A program made the position numbers and the translations under genes. From contig CADECP010000015.1 of assembly GCA_902825875.1 (NCBI GenBank), forward strand, positions 97,655-161,654: 64,000 bases of DNA. The letters are read 5' to 3'. The notes under the pieces were generated by a model. That model searched no databases, was not told the origin of the DNA, and saw only the letters and a list, made by a program, of their open reading frames with translations. The stretch comes from an uncultured Acidobacteriota bacterium. Its GTDB lineage: Bacteria > Acidobacteriota > Blastocatellia > RBC074. Below, piece by piece: positions 8,674-17,989 of the stretch (position 1 is the first letter of the stretch; every line of letters begins with the position of its first letter).

Positions 8674-10914
8674 TTATTGGGAACAGGTCGCCGTCAACGG
8701 TGAGTTTCCAAGTTCGATGGGCGCTCCTGAAACTTTCACGCTGATCGAATGCCGACGACCGTCATTCAGTTGATCCGGCGGGCGAAACGTAAAACCGTGT
8801 CTGCCGTTTCCTTTGCCCGCCACCAGCAAATCCTGTCGCGTCAGGTTGGCTGGAATTGTCGTCAGCAATTGGCCGTTGTCGTAAATGTCTACTTTTAGCG
8901 AACAGTTGGGCAAGTTTGTATTCCATACCCAGCCGCGAATGGTTTGGCAGGTCGCCTCATCCAGATAGCCTTCATAAACAGGTTGAGGCTGGGTGTTCGC
9001 TGCCACCGGCAAGCATTCGTTTGATCGCAGGTTCAACGTCTCGGTTGCCATCGTGGCGGGCAACGGAGTGCGGCAGAACACGTGAGCTGTTTCGCTCGCA
9101 AAAACCAGTTCATACAAATTGCCGGTTGGACGTTCAAAAGGAGAATCGTCTGACAATGTCTGTCCTTGATGCGACAGCAAAATCCATGTCGGTTTTTCGG
9201 TTTCAACTTTGGCCAACCACTCTGCTGTCTGTGGCCAGACGAAGTCATATTCAATACTTAAAACGCGAGGCCGCAAATGATAAGGCAAAAAACTTCCGCC
9301 GTTCAGGAACACAGTGTCTTCATTGCTCGCGCGTGCATTGATAAATTTCACTCCTGGATAGCTCAGTCGAAAATCGTTCAGCCAGGAATCTCGCTCGGAT
9401 TCCGTGATTGGCGGATAAAATTTCCTGGCATAGATCATTTTGTTGAGTTGCACGAAAGTCGGCAAAGCGAGGCACAAAATCACCACTGCCCAAATTGCCA
9501 ATCGCTTGGATGGCGATGCAAGTATACGATTGAAAATCCATTCCAAGCTTTCGCAAATCGCCAGCCCGATCATTGGCAAGACCGGAAACAGAAACCTGAG
9601 CGCCTGGATTGAAAAAAACCAGGCAGTTGTGAAAAACAAAATCCAGCCAGTCCACCACCGCACAGAGCGATCCTTCAGCGAAACGATCCAGGCCAATGGC
9701 CAGATGATGACGACCGGGAGAAATGATAAATGTTCGTCCGGGAAAAACTTCTTCGGGTGAACCACCAGTTCGTAAGGAAGGCGGATAAAATTCCAGAGCG
9801 TGTGAGGAATCCCGACGGATTTGCCGAAATCTTGGACTTTCAAAGAACTGTAATTCCACCACCCCTTACTCAGTTGCGGAAACATTGGCCACATAGGGTT
9901 TCCCGCGTGATAAGCAATGAAGCCGAACCAGGGAATCAACACCAATGCCGCCAGTGTCCATCCTTTCAACAATTGATTACGCGAAAGCCAATTCCGCCAT
10001 GTTGCCCAGAAACTCCAGGCCACGATTCCGGCTAAAAAGATCAAGCCGGGCATTTTGGTGCTGGCGGCCATTGCCGCCAAAGTGATGGCTAGAAACCACC
10101 ACTCGGATTTCTTTTCATCGGCAAAAAGCTTCAGGGCGTACACGGCCAGAAATGAATAACAGGTCAGCCCCATATCCACATAAGCTGTTCCCTGAAACAA
10201 CAACACCAGCGGATGCGCCAACCACAACGCTGCTGTAGTCAGCCCAACCGCCGGTCGTTCCTGCCGAATTCCCCAAGCGATCAATCCTGTTGCCGTCAGA
10301 ATAAAAAAAGTGTGCCCGATCAAGTGAGCATGCAGATCATCGCCCAGCGCCATTCCCCAACTGAACAGCAAATGCTCCAACGCTGGAACCACCGGATAAG
10401 GAAGTCCCATGCGAAGTATCAGTTTGTGTGCGTTCAGGTAATCCCTTGCCAGCGGCAAATGGTACAGAGTCGAGTCCCAGGCGATGGGCGGAAACAACGA
10501 CAACCACACCAGATGGATTTCATAAGCGGTAACCAAAACGGCCAATGCCAAAAGGCCAAACAGCTTCAGTGGCGAACGCTGGTACTTATGGCGAACCCAG
10601 TCGCGCCAACCTTTCAGCCAATCTTTGCCGAACAGATTCGACCGCCAGCGAAAAATTCCGTAAGCGGCGATCAGGATCGTCACCGTTTGAATCAAGCGAG
10701 GATAAAACAAGCCGTTGATGGCCAGCACGAACCACAGCAACGAAACCAGCCCTAATCCAAGAGCGATGCGGAAGATCGTTTTTTCCAGCCACGAATTGAA
10801 TTTGACGTGCCGCAGGCAAACATCGCCCAGCGTGGCAGCCGCCCAAAGCATCAACAGCCAAACACTCAGATGAGACGCCAGCCAGGGGGCAAATTTGATC
10901 AACAGGCTAATCAT
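8674..10914 (-). CDS. GT-C type (GT39/ArnT-like) integral membrane glycosyltransferase
   Basis: 746 residues. The first ~480 hold about 12 hydrophobic segments. An acidic loop after the first transmembrane helices (LFPPIAWDSTLYHLPLARDY) fits the catalytic loop of polyprenyl-phosphate-dependent GT-C enzymes. A soluble C-terminal part (about 500-746) ends in a small beta-rich domain (YEGYLDEATCQTIRGWVWNT). It probably transfers a sugar from a lipid carrier outside the membrane. Donor and acceptor are unknown. Starts 15 nt after the upstream gene's stop, in the same operon. Confidence 0.82.
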   Translation of the reverse strand: MISLLIKFAPWLASHLSVWLLMLWAAATLGDVCLRHVKFNSWLEKTIFRIALGLGLVSLLWFVLAINGLFYPRLIQTVTILIAAYGIFRWRSNLFGKDWLKGWRDWVRHKYQRSPLKLFGLLALAVLVTAYEIHLVWLSLFPPIAWDSTLYHLPLARDYLNAHKLILRMGLPYPVVPALEHLLFSWGMALGDDLHAHLIGHTFFILTATGLIAWGIRQERPAVGLTTAALWLAHPLVLLFQGTAYVDMGLTCYSFLAVYALKLFADEKKSEWWFLAITLAAMAASTKMPGLIFLAGIVAWSFWATWRNWLSRNQLLKGWTLAALVLIPWFGFIAYHAGNPMWPMFPQLSKGWWNYSSLKVQDFGKSVGIPHTLWNFIRLPYELVVHPKKFFPDEHLSFLPVVIIWPLAWIVSLKDRSVRWWTGWILFFTTAWFFSIQALRFLFPVLPMIGLAICESLEWIFNRILASPSKRLAIWAVVILCLALPTFVQLNKMIYARKFYPPITESERDSWLNDFRLSYPGVKFINARASNEDTVFLNGGSFLPYHLRPRVLSIEYDFVWPQTAEWLAKVETEKPTWILLSHQGQTLSDDSPFERPTGNLYELVFASETAHVFCRTPLPATMATETLNLRSNECLPVAANTQPQPVYEGYLDEATCQTIRGWVWNTNLPNCSLKVDIYDNGQLLTTIPANLTRQDLLVAGKGNGRHGFTFRPPDQLNDGRRHSISVKVSGAPIELGNSPLTATCSQ

Positions 10915-10929
10915 TCTTTCTTGTTTCCA

Positions 10930-13203
10930 TCAATGATCTCTGGCGATGTGATCGTGAGCTTCCAGCTTGAGCGGCACATTCTGGTGCGGTTGCCACGCGG
11001 TTTGCCATTTGGCTTCGTACTGTCGTTGGTTTTCTTCAAAAAGGCGGTCGTAATCGCCGGATTTGATGAGTTTGCCAAATGCCGCCTGCCCGAAATGATG
11101 CACGAACACATCCGCCGCGCAGACCAACCGATAGCCCGCCTGTTTGACGCGGACAGAATAATCGTCGTCTTCAAACATGCCTATGCCGAATCGTTCGTCC
11201 AGCGGGCCGATTTGTTGGAAGACTTCGCGGCGGATTGCCACGCAGAACATCGCCAGCATGTGAATGTCCGATACCAGCAAATCGTGTTGCCAGGTGTGTT
11301 CGTGCGCGAAGTTTTCCATCTCTCGCCACGTGAAGTATGGAACTTCGATCTTGGCTTCGTTGCCGACGAAGTTCGTCACTGGCCCGACCATTCCGACTTT
11401 GGGATCATTCAAATGGCGCAGCAAACGGCTCAACCAGCCGGGCGGAACAATCGTGTCGTTGTTCAGCAGCACGATGAAATCGCCCGTCGCCAGTTCGATG
11501 CCCTGGTTGTTCGCTTTGGCAAAACCGAAATTCTGATCGTTCAGAATCACTTTTACCGAAGGTTCCAGTTCGGCCAGTTGGCGCAGGTAATCCGGCGTGC
11601 CGTCTTTCGACAGGTTGTCCACGATGATGATTTCGACGTTTGGATATTCGGTGTTTCGCGACACGCTTTCCAGGCACAGCCGCGTCAACGCCAGATTGTT
11701 GTAAGTGACGATGATGATGCTGGCTCGCGGAACCGCTTGCCGAAGTTGCGCTTCGATCGGGTCATAACGATTTTTCCAGGTGTGTTGGCGAGCCAGCGCG
11801 CGACGCTGTTCCGCCAACTGCGAATCGGTTTCGGCAATTGCCGCATCGAGCTTGGCGGCGAAATCTTCGGCGTTGTCAGCCAGATAAACGTGTTGGCGGT
11901 ATTGCTGAAGCTCCGACATTTTGGTGGCGACGACGGGCTTGCCGCCGCTCCAGTATTCGTACAGCTTCACCGGATCGGTCGCTTCGGTAATCGGGTTGAT
12001 CTTGAAGGGAATCGTGCAAACGTCGAAATGATAGAGATACTGCGGCATCGTTTCGTATGGTTGCTGTCCCAACAGTTTGACGTTCGGCAGCGACTGCAAA
12101 CCGGAAACGTCCACGTCGAACACTCCGCCAAGCAAGACAAAAGAATAATCAGGTCTTTGTTTGGCGACTTCTGTCAGCAACTCAACGTCGAACCAGTCGG
12201 CGATGGCTCCGAAATAACCGACGACCGGATGTTGAATGTCGGGCAACAACGAATTCGGCTGGCAACGACTGGCGTAAAATTCGTAATCTGCGGCGTTGCG
12301 CGCCAGCACGACAGGTTTGCCCGCTTCACTGCGCCAATGCCATTTGTCGGCCAGTCGCTGAGCCGTCACCACCAGCAAATCACAAGCTTCGACCAGATGA
12401 TGTTCGGCTTCCAGGCTGGCAGGCTTAATGCCTGGGAAGTTTTCCCATTCATCCATGCAATCGTAAACAACCTGCCAGCCCCAGCGGCGACGGGTTTCAA
12501 GCGCCGCCTGGCTCCACGAAGGAATCATCACATAACCGATGGCCTGATTGATCGAAAGCTCGCGGCGCAAATTGTCCAGCGCATCCAGCGCCAGTTCCAA
12601 ATCTTTGCCTTCGATGACTTCATGAAAAATGTCCAGCGGGTAACGAGCGGCGATTTCCACTTGGTAAATGTTCTCGGCAATCGGCGTGATGGCGAATCTA
12701 GGGCGAGAATAGCGGCTGCGAAACTTCGACACGCTTAGGTAAAAAACGCGGTGGCCGTTGGCGGCAAACTGCGACATCAATTGTTGCGGTCGTTGAAAGC
12801 GGAACGACCAGTCAATGATCGAAAAACAAATCACATCCGGTTTGGCACGCGAAGTCGCCGCCGGTGGGCGGTTGAGAATCGCTTCCACATCCGGTTTGGG
12901 TAAATGGGGCAACAACGTGACGGAACGATAAAAATCGTTGCCAGTGGAATCGTTCAGCGAAATTCGCACACGTTTTTTAGTCTGAAAATAATCGGTAATC
13001 AGGTTGCCGAGCGGCAGCAAGCCAAACCGGCTGCGAACGAATTGCACGGCTCGTCGGCGCACAGGATGCGGAACCATCACACGCAGCGCCGCGCGAACAG
13101 CTCTGTAAGTTCCGTTGTGCAATTCCTGACGGACGGCAAGCCGCGTTCTTTGAAACAGGTTGAATTTGGAATCAGCGCGGGGCTGACCATGGATTTCGGA
13201 CAT
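10930..13203 (-). CDS. Bifunctional glycosyltransferase: GT4-like N-terminal plus GT2 C-terminal domain
   Basis: 757 residues from the chosen ATG at 13203; an upstream in-frame extension to 13329 runs through the promoter and was rejected. The N-terminal half is GT-B like (SIIDWSFRFQRPQQLMSQFA, FDVCTIPFKINPITEATDPVKLYEYW). The C-terminal half from about residue 490 is GT2 (ASIIIVTYNNLALTRLCLES, IIVDNLSKDGT, VLLNNDTIVPPGWL, GMFEDDDYSVRVKQAGYRL). Two fused transferases suggest sequential addition of two sugars. First gene of the minus-strand operon; its promoter is at 13286-13315. Confidence 0.88.
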   Translation of the reverse strand: MSEIHGQPRADSKFNLFQRTRLAVRQELHNGTYRAVRAALRVMVPHPVRRRAVQFVRSRFGLLPLGNLITDYFQTKKRVRISLNDSTGNDFYRSVTLLPHLPKPDVEAILNRPPAATSRAKPDVICFSIIDWSFRFQRPQQLMSQFAANGHRVFYLSVSKFRSRYSRPRFAITPIAENIYQVEIAARYPLDIFHEVIEGKDLELALDALDNLRRELSINQAIGYVMIPSWSQAALETRRRWGWQVVYDCMDEWENFPGIKPASLEAEHHLVEACDLLVVTAQRLADKWHWRSEAGKPVVLARNAADYEFYASRCQPNSLLPDIQHPVVGYFGAIADWFDVELLTEVAKQRPDYSFVLLGGVFDVDVSGLQSLPNVKLLGQQPYETMPQYLYHFDVCTIPFKINPITEATDPVKLYEYWSGGKPVVATKMSELQQYRQHVYLADNAEDFAAKLDAAIAETDSQLAEQRRALARQHTWKNRYDPIEAQLRQAVPRASIIIVTYNNLALTRLCLESVSRNTEYPNVEIIIVDNLSKDGTPDYLRQLAELEPSVKVILNDQNFGFAKANNQGIELATGDFIVLLNNDTIVPPGWLSRLLRHLNDPKVGMVGPVTNFVGNEAKIEVPYFTWREMENFAHEHTWQHDLLVSDIHMLAMFCVAIRREVFQQIGPLDERFGIGMFEDDDYSVRVKQAGYRLVCAADVFVHHFGQAAFGKLIKSGDYDRLFEENQRQYEAKWQTAWQPHQNVPLKLEAHDHIARDH

Positions 13204-13285
13204 AACGGTAATTTCGCGCAACCGACAAAGATGAGGCAGGAACGATTGGAATCCAATCGGCGAGGTTCCCGCAAAAGCGGGGCGC

Positions 13286-13315
13286 ACTATACAACAGCGC
13301 CGTTGACGCGACCAA
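13286..13315 (-). promoter_or_regulatory. Candidate sigma-70 promoter for the minus-strand glycan operon
   Basis: On the minus strand TTGGTC (13315-13310) is followed after 18 nt by TATAGT (13291-13286), upstream of the gene starting at 13203. A short GC hairpin (CCCGCAAAAGCGGGG, 13268-13282) lies near the predicted start of the transcript. Confidence 0.45.
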
Positions 13316-13337
13316 ACGCGGCCAGACAAATGCTGAA

Positions 13338-13366
13338 TTGACTAAACCGCAACCGTCACCTATAAA
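13338..13366 (+). promoter_or_regulatory. Candidate sigma-70 promoter for the Wzm/Wzt operon
   Basis: TTGACT (13338-13343), a 17-nt spacer and TATAAA (13361-13366) give a near-consensus promoter about 95 nt before the permease ATG at 13462. Together with the minus-strand promoter 23 nt away, this is a divergent promoter pair between the two arms of the locus. Confidence 0.55.
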
Positions 13367-13461
13367 TCCTGCGGCGTCGGTTGGCCTGTAAATTTGTTGT
13401 TCAGATCGTCGGCGCAAAGGCTTTTATCCGGCCCTGAAACTCGTTCATCACCAGACAAACC

Positions 13462-14325
13462 ATGTCCGCACAAATCAACAAGATCAATTTTGCCGAGCGG
13501 CAGTCTGCCAAAATGCAGGTTTATGATTCGGCGTTGCTGAATAATCCGGCATTGTCGGAGTTGAAAGACCTGTGGCAATACCGCGACCTGCTGATGCAGT
13601 TAATCGCGCGCAACATCAAAACCAGGTACAAGCGGTCTGTGCTGGGCATTTTGTGGACGATGCTTAATCCGTTGCTGATGATGTTGGTGCTGACGTTTGT
13701 CTTTTCGAACGTGTTTCGGTTTCAGCAACCGCATTATGCGGCTTATGCCTTGGCGGGGGTGGCGCTGTGGAATTTCTTCGCGCAGACCACGACCGGAGCG
13801 ATGAGCGAATTGATCTGGGGCGGCAATTTGATGAACAAGATTTATCTGCCGCGTTCGATTTTTGCCGCCAGTGCGCTGGGAACTTCGCTGGTCAACCTGT
13901 TGCTGACGCTGATTCCGCTGTTTGTGGTAATGGCCATCACTGGAGTTCCGTTTCGCCCGGCGTTGCTGATTTTGCCATTGCCGATTTTGCTGACGGCGAT
14001 GTTTGCGCTGGGAGTCGCGCTGATACTGTCGCGCGTGGCAGCGTATTTCGCCGATGTGTTGGAGATGTACCAGATTTTTTTGACGGCCTGGATGTATCTG
14101 ACACCTATCATTTATCCGAAAGAAATCATTTCGCCGGATCTGCAATGGTTGTTCAACCTGAATCCGATGTATCACCTGATCGAAATTTTTCGCGCGCCGC
14201 TGCTGATCGGCTGGCTGGCCGGGCCGAAAACTGTGCTGGCTTCGACGGCGGCGGCAGTGGTCACGCTGGCATTTGGCTGGTGGTATTTTTCCAGGAAAGC
14301 CGATGAGCTTGCTTACCGAATCTGA
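13462..14325 (+). CDS. wzm: ABC-2 type polysaccharide export permease (Wzm family)
   Basis: 287 residues with six predicted membrane helices. The N-terminal LWQYRDLLMQLIARNIKTRY and SVLGILWTMLNPL segments are typical of ABC-2 permeases that export O-antigen, capsule or teichoic-type polymers. It forms the channel for a lipid-linked glycan, working with the ATPase that overlaps its 3' end by 23 nt. The ribosome site is weak. Family assignment is strong; which polymer is exported is inferred only from the neighbours. Confidence 0.92.
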   Translation: MSAQINKINFAERQSAKMQVYDSALLNNPALSELKDLWQYRDLLMQLIARNIKTRYKRSVLGILWTMLNPLLMMLVLTFVFSNVFRFQQPHYAAYALAGVALWNFFAQTTTGAMSELIWGGNLMNKIYLPRSIFAASALGTSLVNLLLTLIPLFVVMAITGVPFRPALLILPLPILLTAMFALGVALILSRVAAYFADVLEMYQIFLTAWMYLTPIIYPKEIISPDLQWLFNLNPMYHLIEIFRAPLLIGWLAGPKTVLASTAAAVVTLAFGWWYFSRKADELAYRI

Positions 14326-16015
14326 CAATCCGAAACCCGTAGACAAGCTGACCGAAACTGCCGCCAGCGATGACGATATGGTCATTCGGCTGGAAAACGT
14401 GTCCGTCGTTTACCAGGCGCCGCGCGAACGCATCAAAACCTTCAAAGAGTATGTGATTCGCAAAGTGAAACGGCAGGTCGAACATCAGCAGTTCAACGCG
14501 CTCAGTGATGTCAGTCTGGAATTACGGCGAAGCGAAGTATTTGGGTTGATCGGTCACAACGGTGCTGGCAAAAGCACGTTGTTGAAACTGGTGTCGCGCG
14601 TAATGAGGCCGACTCGCGGGCGGGTTTGGGTGAAGGGAAGAATCGCTCCGTTGTTGGAACTCGGCGCGGGATTTCATCCGGAACTGAGCGGGCGAGAAAA
14701 CATTTTTCTCAACGGGACGTTGCTGGGATATTCGCGCGCCGAAGTGGAAAAACTGTTTGACGGCATCGTCGAGTTTTCTGAAATCGGAGATTTCATTGAT
14801 GCGCCGCTGCGAACCTATTCGACTGGAATGACCGGGCGCTTGGGATTTGCCGTTGCAACCGCGACTCGCCCGGACATTTTGATCGTGGATGAAGTTCTTT
14901 CGGTCGGAGACGAACAGTTTCAGGAAAAATGCGCCGAACGAATAACGGACTTTCGCCAGCAGGGAACGACCATTTTGCTGGTGACGCATTCGTCCGAATT
15001 GGTGCAGCGCATTTGCGACCGCGCTGCCTGGCTGGATCACGGCAAGCTTTGCGGAATTGGGCAGCCTGCCGAAATTGTCCATCTTTATCACGAACGCTAT
15101 CACCTAACTTCGCCCGTTACCGAATCGGAAATTGTCGAGCCGGAACCGATTGAACCGAAGCCGGTTGAGGCCGAGCCGGTTGTAGCGAAAGTGATCGTCA
15201 CGGAAGATTTTCTCGCCGAAGAAACCGAAACGTTGTCCGAAATCATTGCCGTCAGCCGCGAAGTGCTGGCGCTGGAACAGCAGGCTTTGGAAAAGGAATG
15301 GTTTTATCCTTACAGGTTGCCGAGCGGTAGAAAAGTTCAATGCTATTTGCCGCCGGAAATCGCCATCATTCACGGCAATCGTTGGGCGATGGTGAAAACG
15401 GTGTTGCGGCAAACCTTCGGGCAAGACTGGTCGCAATTGGATTGTTTGGACATCGGATGCAATCAGGGTTTTTTCTCGGTCAAGCTGGCCGAACACGATT
15501 GTCGCAACGTTGTCGGATTGGACGCCCGGCAACAAAACATTGATGACGCTGATTTGATTCGCCAGATTTACGAACTGAACAACGTCAGCTTTCGGCTTGG
15601 CGATATTTCCAAAATCGAACCGACAAGCCTGCCGCAATTCGATGTGACTTTGATGCTGAGCGTGCTGTTCTGGCAGGAAAACCCGATTGGCGTGTTACGC
15701 ACGGCAAAGGCGTTGACCAAAAATCTGTTGGTTATCGAAACGCCTGTTGCGCCGGAAATCTTCGGTGAAATGGATTGGGGCAGCCGAGAAGTTCATAAAC
15801 CTTTGCAAGGATCGTTTGCCTTGCTTGATCTGACCGAAGAATCAAAAAGGCCTTTGGGCAGTCTGACCGAACTGTCGTTTTGTCCGGGGCGCGAATCGTT
15901 GATCTGGTTGCTTCAGAAACTTGGGTTTTCCAGTGTTGAACTTGTCCTGCCCGCGCCGGACGCTTACGAGCAACTGACTTCAGGCAGCAGAATGATGGTC
16001 GTGGCGCGAGTTTGA
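14303..16015 (+). CDS. wzt: Wzt-type ABC ATPase fused to a C-terminal methyltransferase
   Basis: 570 residues; ATG at 14303 preceded by AGGAAAG and overlapping the permease. N-terminal ABC ATPase: Walker A GHNGAGKST (about 84-92), signature region YSTGMTGRLGFAVA (about 172), Walker B ILIVDEVLSVGDE (about 192). After a Pro/Glu-rich linker (about 272-300) the usual Wzt carbohydrate-binding beta-sandwich is not seen. Instead there is a class I methyltransferase with CLDIGCNQGFF (about 382), an acidic VVGLDARQQN strand and FDVTLMLSVLFW. In E. coli O9a-type systems a separate methyltransferase caps the chain and Wzt reads the cap; here both may sit on one chain (inference). Confidence 0.88.
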   Translation: MSLLTESDNPKPVDKLTETAASDDDMVIRLENVSVVYQAPRERIKTFKEYVIRKVKRQVEHQQFNALSDVSLELRRSEVFGLIGHNGAGKSTLLKLVSRVMRPTRGRVWVKGRIAPLLELGAGFHPELSGRENIFLNGTLLGYSRAEVEKLFDGIVEFSEIGDFIDAPLRTYSTGMTGRLGFAVATATRPDILIVDEVLSVGDEQFQEKCAERITDFRQQGTTILLVTHSSELVQRICDRAAWLDHGKLCGIGQPAEIVHLYHERYHLTSPVTESEIVEPEPIEPKPVEAEPVVAKVIVTEDFLAEETETLSEIIAVSREVLALEQQALEKEWFYPYRLPSGRKVQCYLPPEIAIIHGNRWAMVKTVLRQTFGQDWSQLDCLDIGCNQGFFSVKLAEHDCRNVVGLDARQQNIDDADLIRQIYELNNVSFRLGDISKIEPTSLPQFDVTLMLSVLFWQENPIGVLRTAKALTKNLLVIETPVAPEIFGEMDWGSREVHKPLQGSFALLDLTEESKRPLGSLTELSFCPGRESLIWLLQKLGFSSVELVLPAPDAYEQLTSGSRMMVVARV

Positions 16016-16043
16016 ATACAGACCCGGATGGAATAAAGGGGAA

Positions 16044-16877
16044 ATGAAAAAGCTGACGATTGGAGTCATCACTTACAACAATTCTGTGGAGCAACTGACT
16101 CAACTGAGCAAATCGCTCAGGCTGGCTGCGGAGCATTTGACCGTTCCCAACCGCCTGGTCGAGTTGCTGGTGATTGATAACGGCGCGGAAAGCCATTGGC
16201 CGGAACCAGTTTGCAACATGGCCAAATTGCCTTCGCAAGGCAACATAGGTTTTTCCAAAGGCATGAATTGTCTGATGGATGCTGCGTTTCGAGACTCAAC
16301 GTGCGACGCTTTTTTGTGTTTGAACCCTGATGGGGCACTTCATCGGATGGCGCTTCAGGCGATGATCGAAACCTTCGAACGCGAATCTCAGGCCCTGCTG
16401 GAAGCCAGACAATTTCCCGAAGAGCATCCGAAACCTTACGACGAAACCACGTTTGACACGCCGTGGGCTTCCGGCGCTTGCCTGTTGATTCCTCGTGTGA
16501 TTTGGCAGCGGCTGGGCGGATTTGATTCCAACCTGTTTATGTATCTGGAAGACGTTGATCTTTCCTGGCGGGCGCGTTCGGCTGGATTTTCAGTCAAGGT
16601 CGTTCCCAGTGCTTTGTTTGGGCATGCCGTTCTGGGGCGAAAACCGAACCGCGACATCGCCAAATTTTTGCTGCTTTCGGGCAGGTATTTGGCACGTAAA
16701 TGGCAGAATGAGGAGTTTCAGGATTGGGCGGAACGTGAACTGGTTTCGCAGGGATTTTTCGCCAGCCGCAAAGACATTCCCGCCGTTGTTTCCAGCTCGG
16801 ATGAGCCGAGCGCGTTGGATTTTGGCGTCGCGGATTTCGACAACCTTTTTTATTTCTCTATTCCCAGATGGACGTAA
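16044..16877 (+). CDS. GT2 family glycosyltransferase (rhamnosyltransferase-like)
   Basis: 277 residues, single GT-A fold. LTIGVITYNN at the start, LLVIDNGAE, QGNIGFSKGMN, the acidic site LCLNPDGALHR in place of a DxD, and RLGGFDSNLFMYLEDVDLSW, which match the rhamnosyltransferase-like GT2 subgroup (WbbL/RfbF kind). It probably adds one sugar to the lipid-linked glycan on the cytoplasmic face. GGGG lies close to the ATG. It starts 28 nt after the Wzt fusion and is followed after 4 nt by a second GT2. Confidence 0.87.
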   Translation: MKKLTIGVITYNNSVEQLTQLSKSLRLAAEHLTVPNRLVELLVIDNGAESHWPEPVCNMAKLPSQGNIGFSKGMNCLMDAAFRDSTCDAFLCLNPDGALHRMALQAMIETFERESQALLEARQFPEEHPKPYDETTFDTPWASGACLLIPRVIWQRLGGFDSNLFMYLEDVDLSWRARSAGFSVKVVPSALFGHAVLGRKPNRDIAKFLLLSGRYLARKWQNEEFQDWAERELVSQGFFASRKDIPAVVSSSDEPSALDFGVADFDNLFYFSIPRWT

Positions 16878-16881
16878 GTTT

Positions 16882-17922
16882 ATGTTGACCGGCTTGGCGG
16901 TTCCTTCAACGGATAATCACACCTTGAGCGTTGTCATACGATTTCACGACCCGAACCGGCTGGCTCTGCTGGAAGAAGCCATTTTTTCGCTGGCACTTCA
17001 GTTTTGGCGTGACATCGAATTAGTGGTGGTTATTCAAAATGGAACTGCGGCCATTGAAGCTCAGATTGCGGAATTGATCGAAAAACAGCCCTGGCTTGGC
17101 CAGCCGATGTATCAAGTGCTGTCGTTGCAGTTTTCGCCCGGTTTCGATGGGCGCAGCAAACTGTTGAACCACGGGGTTCAACACGCAAAAGGCCGTTATT
17201 TGGCTTTCCTGGATGATGACGATTATGTGTATCAGCATGGGTATTGCGTTTTGATTGAAAGTTTGAGCGGAAATCAGCAGGTTTTGGCGGCGGGCAAATG
17301 TCGTGTGTCCAGAAGCCGCAAGAGCAATGGCTATTGGCACATCTATCAAAAGAATTCGCCTTTTGAATGGGGTCGCAATCTGGCTGATTTGCTTTTCGAC
17401 AACTTCATTCCAATCCATTCTTACGTGATTGATCGAACACGCATCGCACCGGAAGATTTGTGGTTCGACGAACAATTGAACCTGCTGGAAGATTATGATT
17501 TCCTGCTGCGGTTGACGGCCAAATACCGATTCGATTTCTCCAACCTGGATAACCCTGTTTGCGAATACCGCTATCACGAAACCAATAGTCTTCAACCTGA
17601 CCTTGATCTAAATCCGGCTTCGACTCCGAAAATTCGGCAAGCCCGTGAATTGATTGACGCCAGAAAAAACAGTTTGACAATCAGCCTTTCAGTGCTGGAC
17701 TTGCTGTTACTCAGAACCGAGCTTCAAGTCGCCGTTCCCGCTCCGATTGTGGAACCGAGCGTTGATAAAAAGCTGTTGATTGATTTGCTGACCAAGCAAA
17801 ATCGCTCGTTGAACAAGGTGGTAGATAAAATTTACGACTTTGCTCATCAACATACAGGGCTGATTTCGATTCTGGTGTTCTGCACTCGCAGCGTTCGGAA
17901 ATTCCTGGCTGCTTTTCGATAA
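16882..17922 (+). CDS. GT2 family glycosyltransferase
   Basis: 346 residues from the ATG at 16882, 4 nt after the previous stop; the in-frame extension upstream overlaps the preceding gene and is rejected. [20 protein letters not shown] opens the GT-A fold, [20 protein letters not shown] holds the metal-binding Asp cluster, and [12 protein letters not shown] carries the likely catalytic acidic residue. The C-terminal ~90 residues are helical and not recognised. Probably adds a sugar during assembly of the exported glycan. Confidence 0.85.
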   Translation: MLTGLAVPSTDNHTLSVVIRFHDPNRLALLEEAIFSLALQFWRDIELVVVIQNGTAAIEAQIAELIEKQPWLGQPMYQVLSLQFSPGFDGRSKLLNHGVQHAKGRYLAFLDDDDYVYQHGYCVLIESLSGNQQVLAAGKCRVSRSRKSNGYWHIYQKNSPFEWGRNLADLLFDNFIPIHSYVIDRTRIAPEDLWFDEQLNLLEDYDFLLRLTAKYRFDFSNLDNPVCEYRYHETNSLQPDLDLNPASTPKIRQARELIDARKNSLTISLSVLDLLLLRTELQVAVPAPIVEPSVDKKLLIDLLTKQNRSLNKVVDKIYDFAHQHTGLISILVFCTRSVRKFLAAFR

Positions 17923-17989
17923 TTCGACCCGGCAAAATCCTTTGGCAGGTGACACTCACTTTTCGGCAACAAGACAAGAGACACGGCAG

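Noticed and set aside
10807..12738. 643-codon plus-strand open frame opposite the glycosyltransferase genes
   Set aside because: It is antisense to two convincing genes with full family motifs, and its translation has no domain and a skewed composition typical of antisense frames in this codon usage.
13204..13329. 42-codon N-terminal extension of the GT4-GT2 fusion
   Set aside because: It would cover the -10 of the predicted promoter and shows no protein-like features; the ATG at 13203 opens a plausible start.
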